From Arthrobacter sp. (GTDB lineage Bacteria; Actinomycetota; Actinomycetes; Actinomycetales; Micrococcaceae): DNA of 19,931 nt. The stretch covers positions 1-19,931 of the forward strand of contig JASLAA010000036.1 of NCBI GenBank assembly GCA_030147325.1, given 5' to 3'. Both the position numbers and the translations under genes were made by a program. Of this stretch, positions 7,366-13,907 are shown in pieces; the stretch's first letter is position 1; every line of letters starts with the position of its first letter. Under the pieces are notes generated by a model. That model was not told where the DNA came from, did not search any database, and was given only the letters and a program-made list of their open reading frames with translations.

Positions 7366-7980
7366 GTGACCCAGCAACTGACCCCTGCCGCGGCGTGGCT
7401 CCGGCTCCAGGAGGGCAACGCGCGATTCGTCGACGCCGATGTCTCGCATCCCAACCAGGACGCCTCCCGCCGCACGGCCCTCGTCAACGACCAGAACCCC
7501 TTCGCCGTCATCTTCGGCTGCTCGGACTCGCGCCTCGCGGCGGAGATCATCTTCGACCTCGGCCTCGGCGACGTCTTCGTGGTGCGCACCGCCGGTCAGG
7601 TGATCGACGACGCCGTCCTGGGATCGCTCGAGTACAGCGTGAGCGTGCTCGACGTCCCCCTGATCGTCATCCTCGGACACGACAACTGTGGTGCCGTGAC
7701 CGCCACGATGAACACGCTCGACACCGGTGACATGCCCACCGGCTTCCTCCGTGACCTGGTGGAGCGGATCACGCCGTCGGTCCTCACCGCGCGTCGGGCC
7801 GGGATCACCGACGTCAACTCCACGGTCATCGAGCACACGAAGCAGACGGCACAGCGCCTGGTCGACAGTTCGAGGGTCATCGCGGACGCCGTCGACAAGG
7901 GGTCGGTCGCCGTCATCGGCGTCTCCTACCGCCTCGACGAGGGCAAGGCCGTGCTCGTGTCAGGATTTGGCGCACTGTAG
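7366..7980 (+). CDS. Beta-class carbonic anhydrase
   Basis: The enzyme interconverts CO2 and bicarbonate in the cytosol. From GTG 7366 it has 204 residues, the usual size. Zinc ligands of the beta class are visible: Cys52 and Asp54 in FGCSDSR and His105/Cys108 in GHDNCGA. RTAGQVIDDAVLGSLEYSV between them is also typical. I preferred GTG 7366 because TACAGT-N7-GTG gives a leaderless start and the protein then opens with LTPAAAWLRLQEGNARFV, close to the conserved domain. An in-frame GTG at 7336 overlapping the DUF4245 stop (GTGA) would add ten residues and is the main alternative. It sits between the DUF4245 gene and fumC on the same strand. Bicarbonate supply for carboxylation reactions is a plausible role. 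Confidence 0.93.
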   Translation: MTQQLTPAAAWLRLQEGNARFVDADVSHPNQDASRRTALVNDQNPFAVIFGCSDSRLAAEIIFDLGLGDVFVVRTAGQVIDDAVLGSLEYSVSVLDVPLIVILGHDNCGAVTATMNTLDTGDMPTGFLRDLVERITPSVLTARRAGITDVNSTVIEHTKQTAQRLVDSSRVIADAVDKGSVAVIGVSYRLDEGKAVLVSGFGAL

Positions 7981-7990
7981 CGCCAGCGGC

Positions 7991-7996
7991 GAGAAT
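7991..7996 (+). promoter_or_regulatory. -10-like element before fumC
   Basis: GAGAAT is followed by six bases and the fumC ATG, within the 22-base gap after the carbonic anhydrase stop. It matches the A and T positions of a -10 but not the first T. No clear Shine-Dalgarno exists, so either leaderless initiation or read-through from upstream is possible. Confidence 0.3.
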
Positions 7997-8002
7997 TGCC
8001 GC

Positions 8003-9478
8003 ATGACTCCAACGCCTGCAGCCAGCCCTGAATCCAGCTCCACGACCGGCGCTACGCCGGGGACGGAGGGTGCCGAGTACCGCATCGAGCACGACACCAT
8101 GGGCGAGGTGCGCGTCCCGGTCAACGCCCTGTACCGCGCACAGACGCAGCGCGCAGTGGAGAACTTCCCCATCTCGGGTACCGTGCTGGAGCGAGCGCAC
8201 ATCGAGGCCCTCGCACGCATCAAGAAGGCCGCGGCAACGGCCAACGCCGAGCTCGGCGTCCTCGACGAGGAGCGCGCCAGGGCCATCGAGGCCGCCGCCG
8301 AGGACGTGGCGTCCGGCCGGTACGACGGCGACTTCCCTGTCGACATCTACCAGACCGGTTCCGGGACGTCGTCGAACATGAACGCCAACGAGGTCATCGC
8401 GACCCTCGCGAGCCGCGCGCTCGAGGCGGCAGGCAGCGCGACGACCGTGCATCCCAACGACCACGTGAACGCCTCGCAGTCCTCCAACGACGTCTTCCCG
8501 ACATCGGTCCACGTCGCCGCGACCTCCGCTCTAGTCAAGGACCTCATCCCGGCGCTGGCCCACCTCGCGGAAGCGCTGGAGCGCAAGGCCGCGGAGTTCG
8601 GCACGGTCGTGAAGTCCGGCCGCACCCACCTGATGGACGCGACCCCCGTGACCCTCGGCCAGGAGTTCGGCGGCTACGCCGCGCAGGTCCGCTACGGCAT
8701 CGAGCGCATCGAGGCGTCCCTGCCCCGCGTGGCCGAGGTACCGCTCGGCGGCACCGCCGTGGGTACGGGCATCAACACCCCGGCCGGATTCTCCGCGCGC
8801 GTCATCGAACTCCTCGCCGAGGACACCGGGCTGCCGCTGACCGAGGCTCGCGACCACTTCGAGGCGCAGGCGAACCGCGACTCCCTCGTCGAGGTCTCCG
8901 GCATGCTGCGGACGATCGCCGTCTCGCTGACGAAGATCCACAACGACCTCCGCTGGCTCGGCTCGGGACCGAACACGGGTCTGGGCGAGATCTCCCTGCC
9001 CGACCTGCAGCCCGGATCCTCGATCATGCCGGGCAAGGTCAATCCGGTCATCGCCGAGGCCGTCATCATGGTCTGCGCCCAGGTGGTCGGGAACGATGCC
9101 ACCGTGGCGTGGTCCGGCACCAATGGCGCCTTCGAGCTCAACGTCGGAATCCCCGTGATCGCCCGCAACGTCCTCGAGTCGATCCGCCTGCTGAGCAACT
9201 CCACGCGCGTCTCGGCCGATCGCATGATCGACGGCATCACCGCCAACGTGGAGCGGGCCCGCTTCCTCGCCGAGGCCTCCCCTTCGATCGTGACGCCGCT
9301 GAACAAGTACATCGGCTACGAGAACGCGGCGAAGATCGCCAAGAAGGCCGTAGCCGACGGTCTCACCGTCCGGGAGGCCGTCGTCGCCCTCGGCTTCGTG
9401 GAGCGAGGCGACCTCACCGAGGAGCAGTTGGACTCCGCCCTCGACGTGCTGTCCATGACACGGCCGCCCCAGGCCTGA
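8003..9478 (+). CDS. fumC: Class II fumarate hydratase
   Basis: FumC reversibly hydrates fumarate to malate in the TCA cycle as an iron-free homotetramer. The product has 491 residues; the family is about 460-475, and the excess is a Thr/Ser/Pro-rich N-terminal extension of about 25 residues before EYRIEHDTMGEVRVP. Conserved pieces are GSGTSSNMNANEVI, HPNDHVN (150-156), SQSSND (158-163), the catalytic His209 in SGRTHLMDATP, and the superfamily signature GSSIMPGKVNP (338-348) whose first serine (339) corresponds to the catalytic base of E. coli FumC. ATG 8003 is the only sensible start after the carbonic anhydrase stop. The frame further upstream is a shadow of that gene. A strong terminator hairpin follows at 9501-9536, ending this unit. 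Confidence 0.97.
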   Translation: MTPTPAASPESSSTTGATPGTEGAEYRIEHDTMGEVRVPVNALYRAQTQRAVENFPISGTVLERAHIEALARIKKAAATANAELGVLDEERARAIEAAAEDVASGRYDGDFPVDIYQTGSGTSSNMNANEVIATLASRALEAAGSATTVHPNDHVNASQSSNDVFPTSVHVAATSALVKDLIPALAHLAEALERKAAEFGTVVKSGRTHLMDATPVTLGQEFGGYAAQVRYGIERIEASLPRVAEVPLGGTAVGTGINTPAGFSARVIELLAEDTGLPLTEARDHFEAQANRDSLVEVSGMLRTIAVSLTKIHNDLRWLGSGPNTGLGEISLPDLQPGSSIMPGKVNPVIAEAVIMVCAQVVGNDATVAWSGTNGAFELNVGIPVIARNVLESIRLLSNSTRVSADRMIDGITANVERARFLAEASPSIVTPLNKYIGYENAAKIAKKAVADGLTVREAVVALGFVERGDLTEEQLDSALDVLSMTRPPQA

Positions 9479-9500
9479 TCAGGAGCACACCCATCCCCGG

Positions 9501-9536
9501 GAAGGGGCGCACCGCGACTCGTCGGTGCGCCCCTTC
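9501..9536 (+). terminator. Strong hairpin terminator after fumC
   Basis: GAAGGGGCGCACCG (9501-9514) and its exact complement (9523-9536) form a perfect 14-pair stem with an eight-base loop, 22 bases after the fumC stop. Only a poor pyrimidine tract (TCTCC) follows, as is common for hairpin terminators of high-GC Gram-positives. It separates the fumC unit from tetR. Confidence 0.8.
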
Positions 9537-9589
9537 TCCGTGTCGTCTGCAGCCCGCCGACCACTCCCCTGTGCTGTCCATCACCGAAG

Positions 9590-9618
9590 TTGCGCAGTCG
9601 GCACTCGAGTGCAAATAT
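9590..9618 (+). promoter_or_regulatory. tetR-exporter promoter with embedded palindromic operator
   Basis: TTGCGC (9590-9595), 17 bases, and AAATAT (9613-9618) fit -35 and -10 boxes. The spacer contains the perfect 12-bp palindrome GCACTCGAGTGC at 9601-9612, the classic place for a repressor to block polymerase. A further imperfect dyad (GAGT...ACTC, 9607-9624) and a direct repeat AGTGCAA (9608-9614 and 9635-9641) overlap and follow. The adjacent TetR protein is the obvious candidate ligand, implying autoregulation of both genes. This is inference. Confidence 0.55.
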
Positions 9619-10300
9619 GTACTCCGTGAATGATAGTGCAATAAATGGCGACGTCGGCCTGCGGGAGCGCAAGCGCCGGCAGAGGAGGGCCTCCATCGTG
9701 GCCGTCGCCCGGCGGCGCACCCTCGCTGACGGCCTCGGCGGGTTCACGGTGGAGCAGCTCTGCGACGAGATCGGCATCTCCCGCCGGACGTTCTTCAACT
9801 ACTTCCCGTCCAAGGAGGACGCCGTCCTCGGACACTCCGATGACGGGCTGCCGGAGGACATGCTCGGCGCCTTCGTCGCGTCGGGCCACGCCGATCCCCG
9901 GCCACCCCTCCTCGATGCCCTGACCGAACTCCTCGCCGAGTTCGGCAGCCGGATGCCCATCTCGCGCGAGGAGTACGAGACGATGTCCGCCGTCCTGCAG
10001 CGTGAACCGCAACTGCTCGCCAGGATGTTCGCCGACGCCGAATCGAAGTCGCAGCTGCTGACGGACCTCATCAGCGCCAGGGAGGGACTGCCGGCGGACC
10101 ACCCGGCCCCGCGCGTCGCCACCTTCGTCCTCGGTGGTCTGGCCCGCCGCTCACTCGACGAGTTCTTCGCCGAGGGGAACACCCTGACCTATCCGGACGT
10201 CCTCCGGCGCAACGTCGAGGCCCTGCGCTACCTCTTCCCCGCTCCAGCAACCGGGACCCTCCCCGACTCTCCCGCCTCCCAGAACCAGGAACCAGCATGA
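9617..10300 (+). CDS. TetR/AcrR family transcriptional regulator
   Basis: This is a one-component repressor that probably controls itself and the exporter next to it. The 227-residue product has the TetR helix-turn-helix at about 41-70 (FTVEQLCDEIGISRRTFFNYFPSKEDAV), preceded by a basic helix (LRERKRRQRRASIV). The rest is an all-helical ligand domain whose effector cannot be predicted. ATG 9617 is the conventional start. However, it overlaps the likely -10 box AAATAT, and GTG 9626, seven bases after that box, could be the true start of a leaderless mRNA; the difference is three residues and outside the DNA-binding domain. The stop shares ATGA with the exporter gene, so the two are translationally coupled. 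Confidence 0.92.
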   Translation: MYSVNDSAINGDVGLRERKRRQRRASIVAVARRRTLADGLGGFTVEQLCDEIGISRRTFFNYFPSKEDAVLGHSDDGLPEDMLGAFVASGHADPRPPLLDALTELLAEFGSRMPISREEYETMSAVLQREPQLLARMFADAESKSQLLTDLISAREGLPADHPAPRVATFVLGGLARRSLDEFFAEGNTLTYPDVLRRNVEALRYLFPAPATGTLPDSPASQNQEPA

Positions 10301-11997
10301 GCACAACGACGGCGCCCGACGGCCCGCTCCTCCTGACCCAGAAACGCATCTGGATCATCTTCTCGGCACTCATCGCCGGGATGCTGCTCTCCAGCCTCGA
10401 CCAGACCATCGTCTCGACGGCGATGCCCACCATCGTGGGCCAGCTCGGCGGCGTCGAGCACCAGGTCTGGATCACGACGGCGTATCTGCTCGCGACCACC
10501 ATCGTGATGCCGATCTACGGCAAGTTCGGCGACGTCCTCGGGCGCCGCAACCTGTTCCTCTTCGCCATCGCGCTCTTCACGCTCGCATCGGTGGGCTGTG
10601 CGTTCGCCACCGACTTCTGGGCCTTCGTGATCTTCCGGGCCGTCCAGGGCCTCGGCGGAGGAGGACTGATCATCCTGTCGCAGGCGATCATCGCGGACAT
10701 CGTCCCCGCGAACGAGCGCGGCAAGTACATGGGCCCGCTCGGCGGCATCTTCGGTCTCAGCGCTGTCGCCGGACCGCTGCTCGGCGGATACTTCGTGGAT
10801 CATCTGACCTGGAACTGGGCCTTCTACATCAACATCCCGGTGGGCATCGCCGCCTTCGCCATCGCCTGGTTCACCCTGCGCCTGCCCTCCAAGAAGGCCA
10901 CCAAGCGCATCGACCTCGCCGGCGTCGTCCTGCTGTCCCTCGCGACCACCTGCCTGATCTTCTTCACCGACTTCGGCGGTGACGCGGAGGAGGGCTGGAG
11001 CTCGCCGCTGACCTGGACCTTCGGCGTGGGCATGGTCCTCGCCGCGATCGGCTTCATCCTCGTGGAGCGGCGCGCCGAGGACCCGATCATCCCGCTCGGG
11101 CTCTTCCGTAATCGCACCTTCGTCACCAGCACCGGTATAGGCCTGACCCTCGGCCTCGGGATGTTCGCCGCGCTGGCCTTCATGCCCACTTTCCTTCAGA
11201 TGGCGTCGGGTACCTCGGCCGCCGAATCGGGGCTGCTCCTCGTGCCGATGATCGTCGGCCTCATGGGTACCTCCATCTACTCCGGCCTCGCCATCTCGCG
11301 GTCCGGCCGGTACCGGAAGTACCCCATCGTCGGTGTCTCGCTGACGCTCGTCACACTGCTGTGGATGTCCACCCTCACCGCGACCACGCCCATCTGGGTG
11401 ATCTGCACCATGCTGTTCTTCTTCGGAGCGGGGCTCGGGCTCATCATGCAGGTGATCGTGCTCGTGGTGCAGAACTCGGTCGCACCGACGATGGTCGGTG
11501 TCGCCACCAGCACCAACAACTACTTCCGCGAGGTCGGCGCTTCGCTCGGCGTCGCCGTCTTCGGAGCCATCTTCACGAGCAGGCTGTCGGAGCGGCTCAA
11601 CGGGACCTTCACCGGGTTCGGAGCGAGCCCCGAGGCCGCCGGAGAGGCGACGTCCACCCTCGATCCGGCCGCGCTGAACGCCCTGCCGGATCAGGTGCGG
11701 GACGCAGTCGTCAGCGACTACGCCGAATCGCTGGCACCCGTCTTCCTCTACCTCGTACCCTTCCTGGGCATCGCGCTGGTACTCGCCCTCCTCCTGAAGG
11801 AGATCCCGCTGTCCGACGTCTCGGGGATGGTGGCCCGTGGTGAGGCCATCGGAGGGGAGGAGGCCCAGCGGCTGGAACGGGATCGCGACGCGGCCCCGGT
11901 GGCTGCACCCCGAAAGCGCGCGACAGGCGCGTCCGCTGCGGCGGGCGAGCCACCCGCAGGATCACCGTCGGGCACGACGGAGGGTACCGGCTCCTGA
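10297..11997 (+). CDS. MFS drug:proton antiporter, DHA2 family (14 helices)
   Basis: This inner-membrane exporter probably expels hydrophobic or cationic drugs in exchange for protons (EmrB/QacA group). The 566-residue product has DHA2 hallmarks: LDQTIVSTAMPTI in helix 1 (34-46), motif A GKFGDVLGRRNLF (75-87), RAVQGLGGGGL (114-124), motif C AVAGPLLGG (156-164), then NWAFYINIPVGI. Hydrophobic segments continue to about residue 500 (fourteen in all by eye), followed by a disordered charged and Gly/Ser/Pro-rich cytoplasmic tail of about 60 residues. AGGA at 10287-10290 inside the tetR end serves the ATG. Substrate is unknown. Coupling to TetR and the operator-like palindrome suggest substrate induction. 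Only 22 bases separate it from the convergent NUDIX gene, with no clear terminator between. Confidence 0.93.
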   Translation: MSTTTAPDGPLLLTQKRIWIIFSALIAGMLLSSLDQTIVSTAMPTIVGQLGGVEHQVWITTAYLLATTIVMPIYGKFGDVLGRRNLFLFAIALFTLASVGCAFATDFWAFVIFRAVQGLGGGGLIILSQAIIADIVPANERGKYMGPLGGIFGLSAVAGPLLGGYFVDHLTWNWAFYINIPVGIAAFAIAWFTLRLPSKKATKRIDLAGVVLLSLATTCLIFFTDFGGDAEEGWSSPLTWTFGVGMVLAAIGFILVERRAEDPIIPLGLFRNRTFVTSTGIGLTLGLGMFAALAFMPTFLQMASGTSAAESGLLLVPMIVGLMGTSIYSGLAISRSGRYRKYPIVGVSLTLVTLLWMSTLTATTPIWVICTMLFFFGAGLGLIMQVIVLVVQNSVAPTMVGVATSTNNYFREVGASLGVAVFGAIFTSRLSERLNGTFTGFGASPEAAGEATSTLDPAALNALPDQVRDAVVSDYAESLAPVFLYLVPFLGIALVLALLLKEIPLSDVSGMVARGEAIGGEEAQRLERDRDAAPVAAPRKRATGASAAAGEPPAGSPSGTTEGTGS

Positions 11998-12019
11998 CGA
12001 CCGGCGGGGCGCTGGTCGA

Positions 12020-12490
12020 TCAGCGGAGGAACCGCGCGACGCCGTCGAACGAGCCCGCTCCCTGCACCAGCGCGAGGTGGCGGGGATTGAGCGCCGGCAG
12101 CGCGTCGAGGGGGAACCAGCGGACATCGAGTGATTCGTCATCGTTCACCCGCGCGATCCCGCCGACGTACCGGCAGCGGAAGTCGAGGTTCAGGAAGCTG
12201 CAGACGTCACCGTTGGGGAAGGTGACCGGTCCTACGACGCCGGCGCCGAGCAGGTACTCGACCTCGACGACGACGCCGGTCTCCTCCTCGACCTCCCGGC
12301 GCAGCGCGACCGCCGGCTCCTCCCCCGGTTCCACCATGCCGGTGATGATGGTCCACGCCCCGGTGTCGGCGCGGCGCCCGAGCAGGACCTGCCCCGCATC
12401 GTCGAGGACCACCCCTCCGACGCCGGGGAGCCACAGCGGATCGTGGCCGATCTTCCGTCGCAGGTCGAGGACGAACTCGGGTGTCGGCAT
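12020..12490 (-). CDS. NUDIX hydrolase
   Basis: NUDIX enzymes cleave nucleoside diphosphates linked to another moiety, often as housecleaning. The 156-residue product has an exact Nudix box, G-x5-E-x7-REVEEETGV, at residues 51-73 (GMVEPGEEPAVALRREVEEE and on), with the magnesium-binding REVEEE. LPGVGGVVLDDAGQVLLGRR is the usual first strand, and the fold ends with VRWFPLDALPAL. Substrate cannot be told; the DPLWLPGVGG opening resembles actinobacterial ADP-ribose or NADH pyrophosphatase-like proteins, which is a guess. ATG 12490 was chosen because TACCCT-N7-ATG precedes it, so it is probably leaderless, and because the domain starts soon after. A longer open frame to 12643 is a shadow of the peptidase gene, whose stop is five bases upstream. 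Confidence 0.92.
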   Translation of the reverse strand: MPTPEFVLDLRRKIGHDPLWLPGVGGVVLDDAGQVLLGRRADTGAWTIITGMVEPGEEPAVALRREVEEETGVVVEVEYLLGAGVVGPVTFPNGDVCSFLNLDFRCRYVGGIARVNDDESLDVRWFPLDALPALNPRHLALVQGAGSFDGVARFLR

Positions 12491-12495
12491 GATTT

Positions 12496-13011
12496 TCAGG
12501 GTAGTACAGCAAGGGCGAGAGCGGTCCCGGCGATGAGGAACGGCCCGAAGGCCACCGACGAGGCGAGGGTCGCCCTCCGGGCGAGAACGAGCGCTCCGCT
12601 CCACATCCCCCCGAGCACGATCGCGAAGAACGTCCCCCACCACACTCCCGGCCAGCCGAGGAATCCGAGGTAGAGCCCGAGCAGTCCGGCGAGCTTCACA
12701 TCGCCGAACCCGAGTCCCCGCCGATGGAGCAGGTGCAGGGCCGCGAAGCCCACCAGCAGCACGGCTCCCCCGCCGACCATCCCGAGGATCCGCTGCCAGT
12801 CCCCGGCAGAGCCGGCGGCCGCTCCGAGCAGGAGGATCGCGGCGGGATAGGAGGGCAGGACGATCCGGTCGGGGAGGCGGTGCGTGCGCCAGTCGATCAC
12901 GCTCAGAAGGGAGCCGACGCCGAGGAACGCCGCGAGCGCGAGGGCGAGCAGGACGAAGGCGACGGGTTCCTCCCCCCGGTATGCGAAGAGCACGGGGATC
13001 ACCTGCCCCAC
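12496..13011 (-). CDS. A24-family prepilin peptidase-like membrane protease
   Basis: Members are polytopic aspartyl proteases that cleave leader peptides of type IV or Tad pilins at the membrane. The 171-residue product contains only the peptidase domain. The first catalytic Asp40 lies in SVIDWRTHRLPDR and the second, Asp104, in the GxGD motif GLGFGDVKLAG. Five or six hydrophobic helices surround them, and the N-terminal zinc/methylase domain of full PilD is missing, as in short CpaA/TadV forms. No pilin or assembly gene is in this window, so its substrate is elsewhere. The start is uncertain: GTG 13011 is the longest, but TAGCGT-N7-GTG points to GTG 13002 (three residues shorter). It is divergent to the unknown gene at 13061 and followed by the NUDIX gene five bases on. 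Confidence 0.85.
   Translation of the reverse strand: MGQVIPVLFAYRGEEPVAFVLLALALAAFLGVGSLLSVIDWRTHRLPDRIVLPSYPAAILLLGAAAGSAGDWQRILGMVGGGAVLLVGFAALHLLHRRGLGFGDVKLAGLLGLYLGFLGWPGVWWGTFFAIVLGGMWSGALVLARRATLASSVAFGPFLIAGTALALAVLP
12498..12503 (-). promoter_or_regulatory. Putative -10 element for a leaderless NUDIX transcript
   Basis: On the - strand TACCCT is followed by seven bases and ATG 12490. The box overlaps the last codons of the peptidase gene. No Shine-Dalgarno is seen. Confidence 0.45.
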
Positions 13012-13060
13012 GCTACGCGACGGCCCGGGCTGCGCAGCGGGTCCCGGTTACACTGTGGAA
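13010..13060. promoter_or_regulatory. Divergent leaderless promoter pair
   Basis: Two -10-like boxes point outwards from this 49-base gap. TACACT (13049-13054, + strand) is followed by six bases and ATG 13061. TAGCGT (13010-13015, - strand) is followed by seven bases and GTG 13002. Neither gene has a good Shine-Dalgarno. The two promoters share the GC-rich spacer, so their expression may be linked. Confidence 0.45.
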
Positions 13061-13828
13061 ATGTCGGCCCAGCGCAGTTCCAACCCGCCATCGGATCCGA
13101 TGGACTCCTTCCGCTCTCTCTGCCGCTCCTCCCCCTGGCGCTGGGAGACCCTGCACTTCACGATCACGTGGCGGGCCCCGTCGGACGAGGGAACAACTCC
13201 GTCGCCACCGCTGACGGCCTGGATCCGGAGGCCGGCAGCACTGCGCGTCGAGGGCGCGGACGGAAACCTGCTCCTGTCGACCACGGGCAACGAGACATCC
13301 CGGGACGCCCTCTACGTCAGCGCCACCCGGAAGTCATGGCTGCTCGCGCCACGCCTCGTCACACCCGTCTACGACGACGCAGGCCTCGTTCGTCGCCGAC
13401 CCGAGGCCGCGTACGGAGAGCCCGTGTTCGGCGACCCACGGTGGTCCTCGATGCTCGATCCCGTCGAACTCGCCGGTAACGCGCCGGTCGCCATGTCCTT
13501 TCCCGGAGCCAACCGCATGGAGGTGCTGGACCTCGTCGAGGAGACGTTCGCCGGCAGACCTGCGCTGGCCGCGACGGTGACACCCAACTCCTCCTACCAG
13601 CCCACGGCCCCCGGCCTGCCGCTCGTGGGCCCGGGCCGCACGCGCGTGCTGATCGACACCGGGACCGCCGTCTGCGTCTCCACGACCGCGTTGGACGGAC
13701 CCGCGCAGGGAGCAGGGCACGACCTGCTCATCCTGGGTGTCGACGAATACCTGACGGACGACTACTTCCGCGATGCCCCGCCGGAGCTGAGCGATGTGCG
13801 TCGCCATGTCCCCTGGGTCGTCGGCTGA
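13061..13828 (+). CDS. Uncharacterised soluble protein, possibly LolA-like fold
   Basis: I do not recognise a named family. The 255-residue product has no signal peptide or membrane helix. It opens with SSPWRWETLHFTITWR, then WIRRPAALRVEGADGNLLLSTT, a middle part with GDPRWSSMLDPVELAG, and ends with a strand-rich section (GRPALAATVTPN, GRTRVLIDTGTAVCVSTT, LLILGVDEYLTDDYFRDAPPE). The order 'P..lRvE..dG', a half-way 'GR.a...tP', 'vliDt.tgv' and a terminal 'D-D-x-F' resembles actinobacterial LolA/LppX-like beta proteins. This is pattern memory, not an alignment. ATG 13061 is chosen for TACACT-N6-ATG; upstream frame extension is the shadow of the peptidase. It is monocistronic and convergent with phoH across a strong terminator. 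Confidence 0.75.
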   Translation: MSAQRSSNPPSDPMDSFRSLCRSSPWRWETLHFTITWRAPSDEGTTPSPPLTAWIRRPAALRVEGADGNLLLSTTGNETSRDALYVSATRKSWLLAPRLVTPVYDDAGLVRRRPEAAYGEPVFGDPRWSSMLDPVELAGNAPVAMSFPGANRMEVLDLVEETFAGRPALAATVTPNSSYQPTAPGLPLVGPGRTRVLIDTGTAVCVSTTALDGPAQGAGHDLLILGVDEYLTDDYFRDAPPELSDVRRHVPWVVG

Positions 13829-13867
13829 CCCCTTCCGCCCGCAGCGCCGGTCGGAGCCGGACGGTGG

Positions 13868-13898
13868 CCCGGGGGCGGCCGATCAGCCCGCCCCCGGG
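13868..13898. terminator. Bidirectional terminator between convergent genes
   Basis: CCCGGGGGCGG (13868-13878) pairs perfectly with CCGCCCCCGGG (13888-13898), eleven G-C pairs with a nine-base loop. GGT/ACC outside a small bulge can extend it. It lies in the middle of the 79-base gap between the 255-residue gene and phoH, so it can stop transcripts from both sides. There is no T-run. Confidence 0.75.
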
Positions 13899-13907
13899 AC
13901 CGAGCGA

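Noticed and set aside
9590..11997. tetR-exporter pair as a horizontally acquired resistance island
   Set aside because: No repeats, integrase, tRNA or transposase flanks it, and codon usage is as GC-rich as in its neighbours. Only the promoter is AT-rich.
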